Shown here: positions 8,370 through 17,100 of the stretch, one piece after another
How the letters are laid out: each line of letters begins with the position of its first letter
How positions within the stretch are numbered: position 1 is the stretch's first letter
Source: Phycisphaerales bacterium
Lineage (GTDB): Bacteria > Planctomycetota > Phycisphaerae > UBA1845 > UTPLA1
Reading direction: 5' to 3'
DNA: 64,000 nucleotides
Assembly (NCBI GenBank): GCA_020639075.1
Contig: JACKHI010000001.1
Coordinates: 5,518,001-5,582,000 of the forward strand
The notes under the pieces: generated by a model
Told to the model about the DNA's origin: nothing
Database searches by the model: none
Seen by the model: the letters and a program-made list of their open reading frames with translations, nothing else
Position numbers and translations under genes: made by a program

Positions 8370-8762
8370 CTATGCGACGCCGAGTAGTTCGACTTCGAAG
8401 ACGAGCGTCGCATTGGGCGGAATCGCGGGCGGAGCGCCCATTTCACCGTAACCGAGATCCGGCGGAATAATCAGAAATCGCTTGCCTCCCACCTGCATGG
8501 TGGAGACGCCTTCCGTCCAGCCGGGGATGACCTGGTTGAGACCGAATGCGATCGGCTCGTTGCGATCGCGAGACGAATCGAACTTGGTGCCGTCGGGCAG
8601 CCAGCCGGTGTAGTGGACTGTGACGCGAGCCGTCTTCGACGCCTTCTTGCCTGAGCCGGCCTGTTCGTCGGTAAACCACAAGCCGGAGGACGTGATCGTC
8701 GGATTGGACACATCGACGCCCCGGCTTGCCACGAATGCCTTTGCCGTTTCGTAATTCTGCAT
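8370..8762 (-). CDS. FKBP-type peptidyl-prolyl isomerase
   Basis: Single-domain FKBP of 130 residues, catalysing proline cis-trans isomerisation during protein folding. The core VTVHYTGWLPDGTKFDSSRDR, FGLNQVIPGWTEGVSTMQVGGKR and IPPNATLVFEVELLGV is a textbook FK506-binding fold, preceded by a short helical lead (MQNYETAKAFVASRG). No signal peptide is seen from the ATG at 8762, which has GAGGA just upstream, so it is likely cytoplasmic. Earlier starts in the frame are unsupported. The quoted motifs are shortened parts of the domain. Confidence 0.93.
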   Translation of the reverse strand: MQNYETAKAFVASRGVDVSNPTITSSGLWFTDEQAGSGKKASKTARVTVHYTGWLPDGTKFDSSRDRNEPIAFGLNQVIPGWTEGVSTMQVGGKRFLIIPPDLGYGEMGAPPAIPPNATLVFEVELLGVA

Positions 8763-8950
8763 GAGTTCCTCGTGCAAGGTGGATAACAAGTCGGCGTTCG
8801 CAATGATACCTGCACTTGACCATGCGAATGAAACTCGCCGTGCGTTGGCGACGCCCCTTGTCCTCCGTTGTGCGGCGGATGGTATTGCGACGGCACGGGG
8901 ATTGCAAATTCGGCATAGACGAACGTATGTCAATTTGACGAAGGTCATCG

Positions 8951-9814
8951 TCATTTTTTCGGCGCCGGCCGTGGGGCCGTATTGTCAATTCCATTCCGTG
9001 ACTGGGGTTTCTTCGGGGCTTTCGGTATGACGTTCAGTCCTTGCAGGACGCTTATTGCGAGTCGTCGCGCAGTCGGACCACTTGCGTCTTTTTTCGCCGA
9101 AATATTGCAGGCAAAGACGTATGTCGCATCATGCGATGTAACTGTTCCCACAAACCAGCCCAATACGGCGACATCGGATTTCTCGTCGCCTTTTGTGCCT
9201 GTCTTGCCCCTCAGAGTGAATTCGTCGGACTGATCCACTATGAGGATTTCTTTAACTGTGTGCTGTGCCACTTTCGAAATGGGAAGCGTTTCATCGTGGA
9301 GTTTCTTGAGGAAGCGGACCTGCTCGTCGGCAGATATCTTGAGGGAATCGTCGAGCCAGAATTGCGTGAGGCCTCCGGACATGTCTTTGTTGCCGTAGTC
9401 GGCATCGTTGAGCCACTTCTGCATTCGTTCCGCTCCGACGCCGGACGCAACGCGCTGGAAGTACCAGAGAACCGAGTCGCGGACGGCGGTTCGGAGCGTT
9501 TGATCCCGATTGCAGGCGGCGCGATGGTGTTTCACGCCGTCCCATTTCATCTCGTGGTCAGGGCCCGTCAGGACGCCGGTTTCGAGACCGATAGCGGCAT
9601 TCGGAATCTTGAATGTTGAGCAAGGGCTGAAGCGGCGACCACAGCGCTCGGGGTTGTATCGAGCGGTGACGCCGGTATTCAGGTCGAGCAGGACAAAGCA
9701 GGCGTCGTATCCCTTGAAGTAGTGGTCGAGTTCGAGCGTCGTCTGCGCCGGGTCAGGATCGACGGCCACGTTGAGATACTGTGATGCAATTGCGATCGCG
9801 ATGGCGAGGTGCAC
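8951..9814 (-). CDS. Class D (OXA-like) serine beta-lactamase
   Basis: 287 residues with every class D landmark: active serine S66 and the carbamylated lysine K69 in SPCSTFKIP, DSV at 112-114 (the SxV motif, S113), YGN at 140-142, FWLDD (W153) and KTG at 204-206. MKWDGVKH before the SxV motif is also typical. It should hydrolyse beta-lactams in the periplasm, although the product could instead be a penicillin-recognising sensor. The GTG start at 9814 is chosen because AAGGAG lies six bases upstream; the first residues form a short hydrophobic signal-like segment. A polar tail of about 20 residues (KAPKKPQSRNG onward) is unusual. No mobile element or resistance cassette is nearby, so it appears to be an intrinsic chromosomal gene. 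Confidence 0.92.
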   Translation of the reverse strand: MHLAIAIAIASQYLNVAVDPDPAQTTLELDHYFKGYDACFVLLDLNTGVTARYNPERCGRRFSPCSTFKIPNAAIGLETGVLTGPDHEMKWDGVKHHRAACNRDQTLRTAVRDSVLWYFQRVASGVGAERMQKWLNDADYGNKDMSGGLTQFWLDDSLKISADEQVRFLKKLHDETLPISKVAQHTVKEILIVDQSDEFTLRGKTGTKGDEKSDVAVLGWFVGTVTSHDATYVFACNISAKKDASGPTARRLAISVLQGLNVIPKAPKKPQSRNGIDNTAPRPAPKK

Positions 9815-9997
9815 GAGTGCCTCCTTGCGGACGAGAGAATTGAATGTGAGAGACGAATCCGTTCGGCTCAGGGGTTCTTACGCCGCCGGCGTCGATCGGT
9901 TCGAGCAATGGCGCCGGGAAGCGAGTTCACCGCTCGGATCCGGCTTTCACTTGCGGCGATCGGCACGTAGAATGTCGGATGAATTGCACGGCGACTC

Positions 9998-10079
9998 GCG
10001 CGAGTGGCGGAATTGGCAGACGCGCAGGATTTAGGATCCTGTACCGCAAGGTGTCCGGGTTCGACTCCCGGCTCGCGCA
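9998..10079 (+). tRNA. tRNA-Leu (anticodon TAG)
   Basis: Complete class II tRNA of 82 bases. The acceptor arm GCGCGAG (9998-10004) pairs perfectly with CTCGCGC (10072-10078) and A10079 is the discriminator. The anticodon stem CAGGA/TCCTG encloses TTTAGGA, giving TAG, which reads leucine CTA codons. The T arm is CCGGG-TTCGACT-CCCGG, and the long variable arm is formed by the ACCGCAAGGT region. CCA is not encoded. It sits alone between the beta-lactamase and a small hypothetical gene. Confidence 0.96.
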
Positions 10080-10123
10080 TTGGGCGGCTTCGTTGCTCGA
10101 ATCACATTCCGCCGCATTTTTCC

Positions 10124-10462
10124 TCACTGGCCAATGACTTTTTGCTGATCCGCAGTCGACGGCGGTTCGAATGGGTTTTTCGGCATGGACGGGAGGCGTC
10201 CACGGGGCCATTCGATGGAGTGGAACCGGAGTTCGGTCGAGGACGTGCGTTTGTAAACCACTTGAATGAGGCCTGCATCCGTCAGATGGCAGATGCCGAC
10301 GAACCTGTGGTTTCGGGTCGCGGAGTCAAGCGTCAGGCGAAGGCCATGGAGGGGGCCGTTGACGAGTCGTAGCCCGGTCCGGCCGCAGCCGGCGTTCCGG
10401 CGATCGAGTCGGCGGACGCATGTGCGCAGCGCGGCGATGTCGGCGGCTTGAAGTTGGTCCAC
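10124..10462 (-). CDS. Small hypothetical protein
   Basis: Candidate 112-residue protein from a GTG at 10462. The middle reads LRLVNGPLHGLRLTL and later FVGICHLTDAGLIQVVYKR, a beta-rich pattern resembling small conserved planctomycete proteins, ending in a proline-rich tail. The terminator at 10514-10549 lies just upstream, so this gene would need its own promoter. The ribosome site is weak (AGGT) and no ATG is available, so coding is probable rather than certain. Confidence 0.4.
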   Translation of the reverse strand: MDQLQAADIAALRTCVRRLDRRNAGCGRTGLRLVNGPLHGLRLTLDSATRNHRFVGICHLTDAGLIQVVYKRTSSTELRFHSIEWPRGRLPSMPKNPFEPPSTADQQKVIGQ

Positions 10463-10513
10463 ATTGGCACAACCTGCTCGGCGCTCTGTCGCGCCGGCGC
10501 TCGACGTCGGCGC

Positions 10514-10549
10514 AAAAAAAAGGCCGCCCGGCATTGGAGCCGGGCGGCC
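10514..10549 (-). terminator. Intrinsic terminator of the secreted dockerin-tailed gene
   Basis: On the minus strand GGCCGCCCGGC pairs with GCCGGGCGGCC (perfect 11-bp stem, six-base loop) and is followed by eight T residues. It begins 40 bases after the stop at 10589. Confidence 0.9.
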
Positions 10550-10588
10550 GTTGCGTTGCGCGCTGATTGCGAGCGTCAGCGGCGGACG

Positions 10589-13450
10589 TTAGTTGCCGAG
10601 CATGGTCGCGACCATCTGATTGACGTCGGCCATATCGATTACGCCGTTTCCGCTGAAGTCGCCGTGGGCGACATCGACAAAATCCATGGATGCGTTCACC
10701 AACGCGTCCGCGAAGGATTGCATGTCGGCGCCGTTGGCGGAACCGTCAACGTTCATATCGCCATCGGGGCTGCCGCAGCCCGGGATACACGCGATTTCCA
10801 GGGCCTTGACCGACACGTTGTCGATCATCCAGCCGAGGTGATCGTCATCCGTCGCGATGAGGTTGTCGAAGTTGAAAGCGATCGTGACCGTCTGGCCGGC
10901 ATAGGCCGTGAGGTCGACTACGCGCTGCTGCCAGACGGCGGCGCCGCCGACGAACGCACCAACGGCGGGCTCGTCCACGAGGTCGGTCGCCTGTCCTTCG
11001 GGCGTGACGCGGACTTCGGGCCAGTCGCCGATCGGAAGTACGTGTCGCTCAAAGGCCGAGCAGTAGGTCAGGAGGATCTGCTCGCTGGGCGGCAATGCGA
11101 TCGCGGGCGTTGTGATGGAGGCGTTTTCGTGATTGCCCGTGTCGTAGTTGCACGTTGACGGCTGGCCGAAGTAGGCAACGTTGCTGCCGTCACTATCACC
11201 GCAGGCGCCAGTCGGCAGGCTGCTGCAGGAATTGCCGATGTTCCAAAGACCGTCAATCGACCATCCGGCAGGCAGACCGGCTTCGAAATTCGTTTCAAGG
11301 TACGTGTTGATTTCTTCGAAGCCGACATTCGCGAGGAAGTAGGTTTCGGTTTCCGTTGCCTGGACGGGCAGGCTGACTGCGGTGCCCGACATGCTCTGGG
11401 CCGAGAAGTAGTAGCGAGCCGAATCGCCGCAGACTGGTGCGGGCAACGTCGCCATGTAGAGATCGCCACCCATCGGAACGAGAGAGGACGACGTGAATGC
11501 GCCGCCGTCATAGCTATGCCACAGGAGCGGCGACGACGGGTCGAAGGTTTCCGCGCCGTCCTGAATCTTCAGGACGATATCCGCCGTCTCGCAGGTTGCG
11601 AGCAGGTGCGGGGCGGCGCCGCCGACGATTTCCATTGCGACGGCATACGGCTGCGGGACGACGACAGCCGCGTTGACTGAGTCCGGATTGCCGGGCAACG
11701 CGCGGAAGTGCGTCAGCGTGGCGACACCGAGATCCGGCGAAGGTTCGACATCGGCGTCGAAGCGGAAGTTGTACATCGTGCCCCAGAGCAGTGCGTTGGA
11801 GTTCGATCCGACGTCGACCATGTTCCAGGAGATCGTTCCGTTGGAAAACACGCCGGGCCAATCCGTGCCATCGCGATCGACGCTGTTGTCGCCGTCACCG
11901 TCGTGATAGTCGACATCATGGAAGCCGATGTTGGTCACGTCGGCGGCCGGGCTGATCGGGATCGTGAAACTCTTCACGCCGCGATTGCTGTTGAGGTTCT
12001 GTACGGCGTACTCGTAGTGCCACACGCCGCCGCCAAGATCCGTCGCCTTGGAACAGACGATGTAGAGGCCGTCGTTTTCGATATCGACGTCGGTTTCCGT
12101 CACGGTCGGATCCGTGTCCTTCCAAGCGCGGATACCGCATTCTTCGCGCTGCGTCGTGCCGATCACCGAAGCGGAGTACTCGTTTCCGCTGCCGCTGATG
12201 GAGAGCTGGCGATAGGAGGCGTTGTTGTTGTCGTTGTCGAGTCCGGCATCCTGCTGATGAACGTAATGACCTTCAATGAAGTAGAGAGCGCCCGGATTGA
12301 GCGTCGGATTGAGGTCGTTGCTGCGGACCATCAGGCGTCGTGCGACGCTGCCGGAGAAGGTCGGGTTCGAGCCGTGCGTGTGTACGCCGGTCGTGGGATT
12401 GACCCGGAACTTGGGCTTGATCGATCCCTGGCTGTTGTTGAGACCGCCGCCGTAGGGATCGGAGCAGCCGGGGTGGAGTGTGCCGCCGCCGGGGCCGGAG
12501 CAGGTGCATCCGCAGGCGCTACCGGCCGCAACGGCGAAGCCGTGCTTGAGCCACGATTGGCCGATCTGCTCGAAGCGACCGTCCTTCAGGCGGAAGCAAT
12601 TCTGTCCGATGGCGGGATGGATAAAGCCGCTGCTGCCTTCCCACGTGAGGACGACGTCACCGATGTTGCATGACGTGGTGCCGACGGAGAAGGTGTCGTA
12701 CCAGACGCCGCCGATTTGTTGGGCCGCCGGATTTTCCAGCGGGCCGTAGAGTTCGCCGACAATCAAGTCCTGGCCAACAGGCTTATTGCAGACAGTGGGG
12801 ACGCGCGGGGCGCCGCCGGCGGGCGTTGCTTCGACGTCGGTGGGTTCATCGCCACCGCTCCAGACGAGGTTGGAAAAGAACGTGAAGGATCCGAGAGGCT
12901 TCCCGATCAGATCGGTCCGATCGATGGCGAGGGCGAATTCCTCAGTGATGATTGCATCGGACGCTTCCAAGTAGAACTTGGGAGGGTCCTGCGTGAAGCC
13001 CGGCTTGAAGTACTTGTGAGACAGGAGGTCCGTCTCATTTGCGCTTTCTACCGAGCCGGAAACGACGAACGTGGGATCCTTGTCGTCATCGTACTGGATT
13101 CGCAGCTTGAGCTTTGAGATCTCGTAGGACTTGGCGTCCGTTGTGATTGTGACGGTTTCCATGACTTCAAGGACGCCGCCGGAGACGTAGCTGAAGGAGC
13201 CGTCATCCGAGACCACAGTCAGCGAGCTTTCGGGGGCAATCTGAAATCGGAGCTGTTGTTCGTCGTCTTCCGACGTTGTCATCGATCCGGCTTTCGCCTG
13301 GATTCCAGACACACTGAGCATCCCCCCGTCCAGTTGCCAATAGGTTTCACCGGAGATTGCAGTCCAAGCCGTGTCCGCCCTCAGGGTCGTGGACACGGCC
13401 AGTACAGCGATAATTGAACAACACCACGCAACGCTTCGCGCGAGCAGCAT
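10589..13450 (-). CDS. Large secreted protein with C-terminal dockerin-like domain
   Basis: Protein of 953 residues with a signal peptide (LLARSVAWCCSIIAVLAVS, cleaved near LRA-DT). The body is beta-rich and aspartate/glycine-rich and is not a family I recognise. It includes a small Cys patch (SACGCTCSGPGGG) and HDVDYHDGDGDNSVDRDG, which looks calcium-binding. A late region (NTYLETNFEAGLPAGWSIDG onward) resembles a MAM/jellyroll-like domain. The end is dockerin-like, with paired D-x-N-x-D loops: DGDMNVDGSANGADM and HGDFSGNGVIDMADVNQM. The ATG at 13450 has GGGAGG seven bases upstream, so it is preferred over a TTG five codons earlier. The product is probably cell-surface or extracellular. It is divergent from the giant gene at 14163. 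Confidence 0.85.
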   Translation of the reverse strand: MLLARSVAWCCSIIAVLAVSTTLRADTAWTAISGETYWQLDGGMLSVSGIQAKAGSMTTSEDDEQQLRFQIAPESSLTVVSDDGSFSYVSGGVLEVMETVTITTDAKSYEISKLKLRIQYDDDKDPTFVVSGSVESANETDLLSHKYFKPGFTQDPPKFYLEASDAIITEEFALAIDRTDLIGKPLGSFTFFSNLVWSGGDEPTDVEATPAGGAPRVPTVCNKPVGQDLIVGELYGPLENPAAQQIGGVWYDTFSVGTTSCNIGDVVLTWEGSSGFIHPAIGQNCFRLKDGRFEQIGQSWLKHGFAVAAGSACGCTCSGPGGGTLHPGCSDPYGGGLNNSQGSIKPKFRVNPTTGVHTHGSNPTFSGSVARRLMVRSNDLNPTLNPGALYFIEGHYVHQQDAGLDNDNNNASYRQLSISGSGNEYSASVIGTTQREECGIRAWKDTDPTVTETDVDIENDGLYIVCSKATDLGGGVWHYEYAVQNLNSNRGVKSFTIPISPAADVTNIGFHDVDYHDGDGDNSVDRDGTDWPGVFSNGTISWNMVDVGSNSNALLWGTMYNFRFDADVEPSPDLGVATLTHFRALPGNPDSVNAAVVVPQPYAVAMEIVGGAAPHLLATCETADIVLKIQDGAETFDPSSPLLWHSYDGGAFTSSSLVPMGGDLYMATLPAPVCGDSARYYFSAQSMSGTAVSLPVQATETETYFLANVGFEEINTYLETNFEAGLPAGWSIDGLWNIGNSCSSLPTGACGDSDGSNVAYFGQPSTCNYDTGNHENASITTPAIALPPSEQILLTYCSAFERHVLPIGDWPEVRVTPEGQATDLVDEPAVGAFVGGAAVWQQRVVDLTAYAGQTVTIAFNFDNLIATDDDHLGWMIDNVSVKALEIACIPGCGSPDGDMNVDGSANGADMQSFADALVNASMDFVDVAHGDFSGNGVIDMADVNQMVATMLGN

Positions 13451-14162
13451 ACCTACGCCTCCCAAAACACAATGTACGAAAATGAGATACTGTGCCTAAT
13501 GGATGATTCCCGTCCCAGAATGACGAGAGCCATGCAAGTTAATATGGATACCTTCCCACTAACGCGGCGGAATTTCAGGAATCTGGACCGCCACTCCGTG
13601 CAGGAGGTCTGCACATCCTACTGAGCATAGTTTATCTGAGGTCCGCGCTGCATGTCCATGAAAAAGGACAGGGGCGTGGAAATTTTTTATCAGACGGCGA
13701 TTGCCGGGTGAGACTTCTCCGATTCCGCCGACATCGGGCGGGATTCAGAGGATTGCATGCGTCGCCAGGGAGGCGCGGTATTGGGGCGTTGGCGTGATCC
13801 GTCAGGCGTAATCCGAGGAAAAGGTCTTGAAATCCTGCTGATTCCCGAGTTATCATTGACATCTGGAATCTTGGGAAGGTGCTGCGGGGGGGATTCCTCC
13901 GCTGACATTCTGGGAAGCATGGGGAGGTCATCCAATATTGCTATTCGTTTCCCGGCACCTCCTCTGCGCGATTCCGTAGCTTCGAAGCAGACATCGTCAG
14001 CCACGGGCGGTTATTGCCGAATTCGGCAATCCGCGCGTTCGGCATCGGCGTGAGGATGCTTCTTCGCGGATTTCGCGAGATTTGGGAAACGTCTTCGGAG
14101 TCATACGAATTTCAAGCGTCGACAGGGCGTCGACCGCATCCACGGGAAGGCAGGGTTTAAGA
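13451..14162. other. Long divergent regulatory gap between two secreted-protein genes
   Basis: 712 bases with no ORF I can support. It must hold the promoters for the 953-residue and 2414-residue secreted proteins. It contains a perfect 18-bp palindrome at 14013-14030 and an AT-rich patch (GGAAATTTTTTATCAG, near 13679). I could not assign convincing -35/-10 boxes. Confidence 0.6.
14013..14030. promoter_or_regulatory. Perfect 18-bp palindrome, candidate operator
   Basis: ATTGCCGAATTCGGCAAT is its own reverse complement. It lies 133 bases upstream of the chosen start of the giant P-domain gene, in the divergent gap. Unlike the intergenic hairpins elsewhere it has no loop, which suits a dimeric DNA-binding protein better than an RNA hairpin. 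No regulator gene adjoins it. Confidence 0.4.
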
Positions 14163-17100
14163 ATGAGAAAATGGGGTTTCCGCGCAAGCGCACTTTGTAT
14201 GTGTATTTGTCTCGCCACGTCGGCTCGGCTCGGGTTTGCCGAGACCAAGAGCGGTGGCGAGAAGAAAGCGAGCGCTGCATCGGCCGATGCGAAAGCGATC
14301 GCACTTGAAGGGGCGAACGCCGCCAACACGACAACGCTCGAGGGCGACGCGGACTCGGCGCCCGCCGGCGCGCCCCGCGGCGGCAGCGGCGCGTGCTGCA
14401 ATCCGTTTGCCGGAACGTGTTCTATTGTCCCCACGGAGCAGATCTGTCTGGACTTCCTCGGCGTGTGGCAAGGCGCGGGCACTTCGTGTACGCCGAACCC
14501 GTGCATCCAGCCGATCGACTGCGTCAGTGTTTCCCCGAACGGTACATTCGTCACTATCCTTCCCGAGTTTCAAGGTCAGATCGACCTGAGTCCCAGTTCG
14601 GAAAACAACAACAACGTCGCGACTGAGTACTTCCGGACTGGTAACGGTTATACCTACGTTACTGATATCCGCTGGTGGGGCGTTTACAGCCTCGGATCGA
14701 ATGCCTGTACGCCGAATTCGACCGACTTCCGAATTCGAATCTACGACGACGCGGCCGGTTTCGGCGGCGGCCCGACGACCCCCAGCCCCCGAGTCACATG
14801 CGAGAACATCGTCACGATCACGCCGTTGATGACGAATCTGACGGTTGGCACGCGGCCCGTAATGGAGTTCACGGCGACGATTCCGCAGTGTGCGATCGGT
14901 CTGGACGGCTGGCTCGAAATTCAGGCTCTGAATGACGGCAGCAACTGTATCTTCAATTGGGCGAGCGGCGACAACCCATTCAGTCTCGACGGCAACACGT
15001 CTCTTCTGAACGGTACGCAGGTCAACTGGGACCTGTCGATTTGTATGGCGAGCAGCAATCCGAACCCGCCCACGGGAGCGTGCTGCGACGACAACACCGG
15101 CACCTGCACGGAAGGTGAATTCATCTTCAGCTGCACCGGCACATCTCAGCGGTTTGCCGCGGACATGACGTGTGCGAATGTGACGCCGCCTTGTGGTCAG
15201 GTGACCGGCGGATGTTGCGCGACGTTCACGGACGGCGGCGGCGCCTTTGAAGAAGGCGACTGCATGGTCCTGACGGCGGCGGATTGCGCGGTGGCATTCG
15301 GCGGCGGCGGCGTGTGGCAAGGTGCGTTCACGGACTGTACGCCGAATCCCTGCCAGGGTGCGTGCTGTCTGAGCGACGGCACGTGCGTCGAGGCGACGGA
15401 GAACGAGTGCTTCGGCCTGGGCGGCCAGCACTTCGACAACGGAACGACGTGTGCGACGACGGCATGCCCGGGCACTGGACGTTGCTGTTTCAATGCCGGC
15501 ACGGAGTGCGTCATCGTCACTGAGGCCGCCTGTATCAACACATTCGGCGGGTCGTTTACGGCCGGCCTGAGCTGCCAAGTCGCCTGTCCGATTCCTCCGA
15601 CGAATGATGAATGCGATTCGGCGTTGACCATCGTCTGCGGAACGAACATCACGGTCGACAACACGACGGCGACGGAGAATCCTTCCGATCCTCTGTTCTC
15701 ATGTCACGCGGGCGGTCCGGATACGGGCTTCGGTACGATCTGGTTCTCCTTTGTGGCAACGGATACGACCGCATTCGTGCAGACATGCAACAGCGAAGTG
15801 GGCGACACGCTTCTGGCCGTCTATGACGGCTCCTGCGGCGGACTGGTTGAAATCGCCTGCAGCGAGGACGATTGCGGTTCCGGCCCTGGTTTCCTTTCGG
15901 AACTTTGTGCCGAAAACCTGATCATCGGCAACACATATATCATTCAGGCCGCGACGTTCGGAGACGCCGGTCGCGGTGCGATCACCGTCGAGGTGGATTG
16001 TCCTTGTCCGAGCGGCGCATGTTGTTCGGATGCGGGTTGTCAGGTCCTCACGCCGCAGACGTGTGCTGCGTCGGGCGGCGCCTATCTTGGCGATGACCTG
16101 CCGTGTGATGTCAATTCCTGCGACGGCGCATGCTGCTTTGCGGACGGCACATGCACAGATCTGAGCTCGGGCGATTGTGCACTCCAGGGCGGCTTCTTCG
16201 AAGGCGTCGGTACGTTCTGTGCAAACACGGTCTGTCCGATCCGACCGACCAACGAGTCGTGCGACAATCAGATCGTTCTGAACCCGGCAACGGATCTTCC
16301 GTATTCTCAGGTTCTGGGCTTTGAGTTCGCCTCGGCGGACGGCCCGGTCGGCAGCTGCGACGGATTCGGCCCCGGCCCGGGCGCCTTGATGCAGAACGAC
16401 CTGTGGTGGGAGATCACGCCGACGGAAAACTGTCAGCTTCGCGTGACAGTCACGCCGGCGCCGGGATTCGACCCGATCATCGTCGTTCGGGACAGCTGTA
16501 TTCCGGGAACTGAACTTGCCTGTGCGGATGAAACGGTGCTCGGTGAAGTCGAGCAGCTTGAGTTCATTCTGACGGCAGGGTTGACGTATCACATTCAGAT
16601 CGGCGACACGGGCGTTGCCGCCGGCGGCGCCGATGCGACTGTCGAGATTCTCTGCGGTCAGGTCGGGTCCTGCTGTCTGCCGGACAATCGGTGCGTCGTC
16701 AATCAGGATGCGGATTGTGCGGCGCTCGGCGGCAGCTTCGGCGGCCCCGATACGGACTGTGGTTTCCGCGGCGCGTGCTGTCTGCCGAATACGTGCATCG
16801 CGACGAGTCGCGACTGCTGTCTCGCGGGCGGCGGTTCGTACGTCGGTGACGGCACCAGCTGCGGCGACGTGTCCGGCATGCCCGACACCTACGACAGCGG
16901 TGCGATTACGCTGCCGATCACGGATAACGCGCTGACGACGTCCGACATCAACGTCCCGGATTCGGGCACCGTGGCGGACGTGAATGTCGCGATGGACATC
17001 ACGCACACATTCCAGGCGGATCTTGACATCGACCTGATTCACTCAGGCATCACGGTTCGCGTGATGGAAGACCAGTGCGGCGGCAACGACGACTTGAGCG

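Noticed and set aside
13632..13931. 99-residue minus-strand ORF in the divergent gap
   Set aside because: Pro/Arg/Ser-rich, no ribosome site and no recognisable pattern; more likely noncoding regulatory DNA.
14157..15578. Antisense frame under the giant P-domain gene
   Set aside because: Composition is Arg/Ala-rich without any domain, and the sense frame has clear signal peptide and modules.
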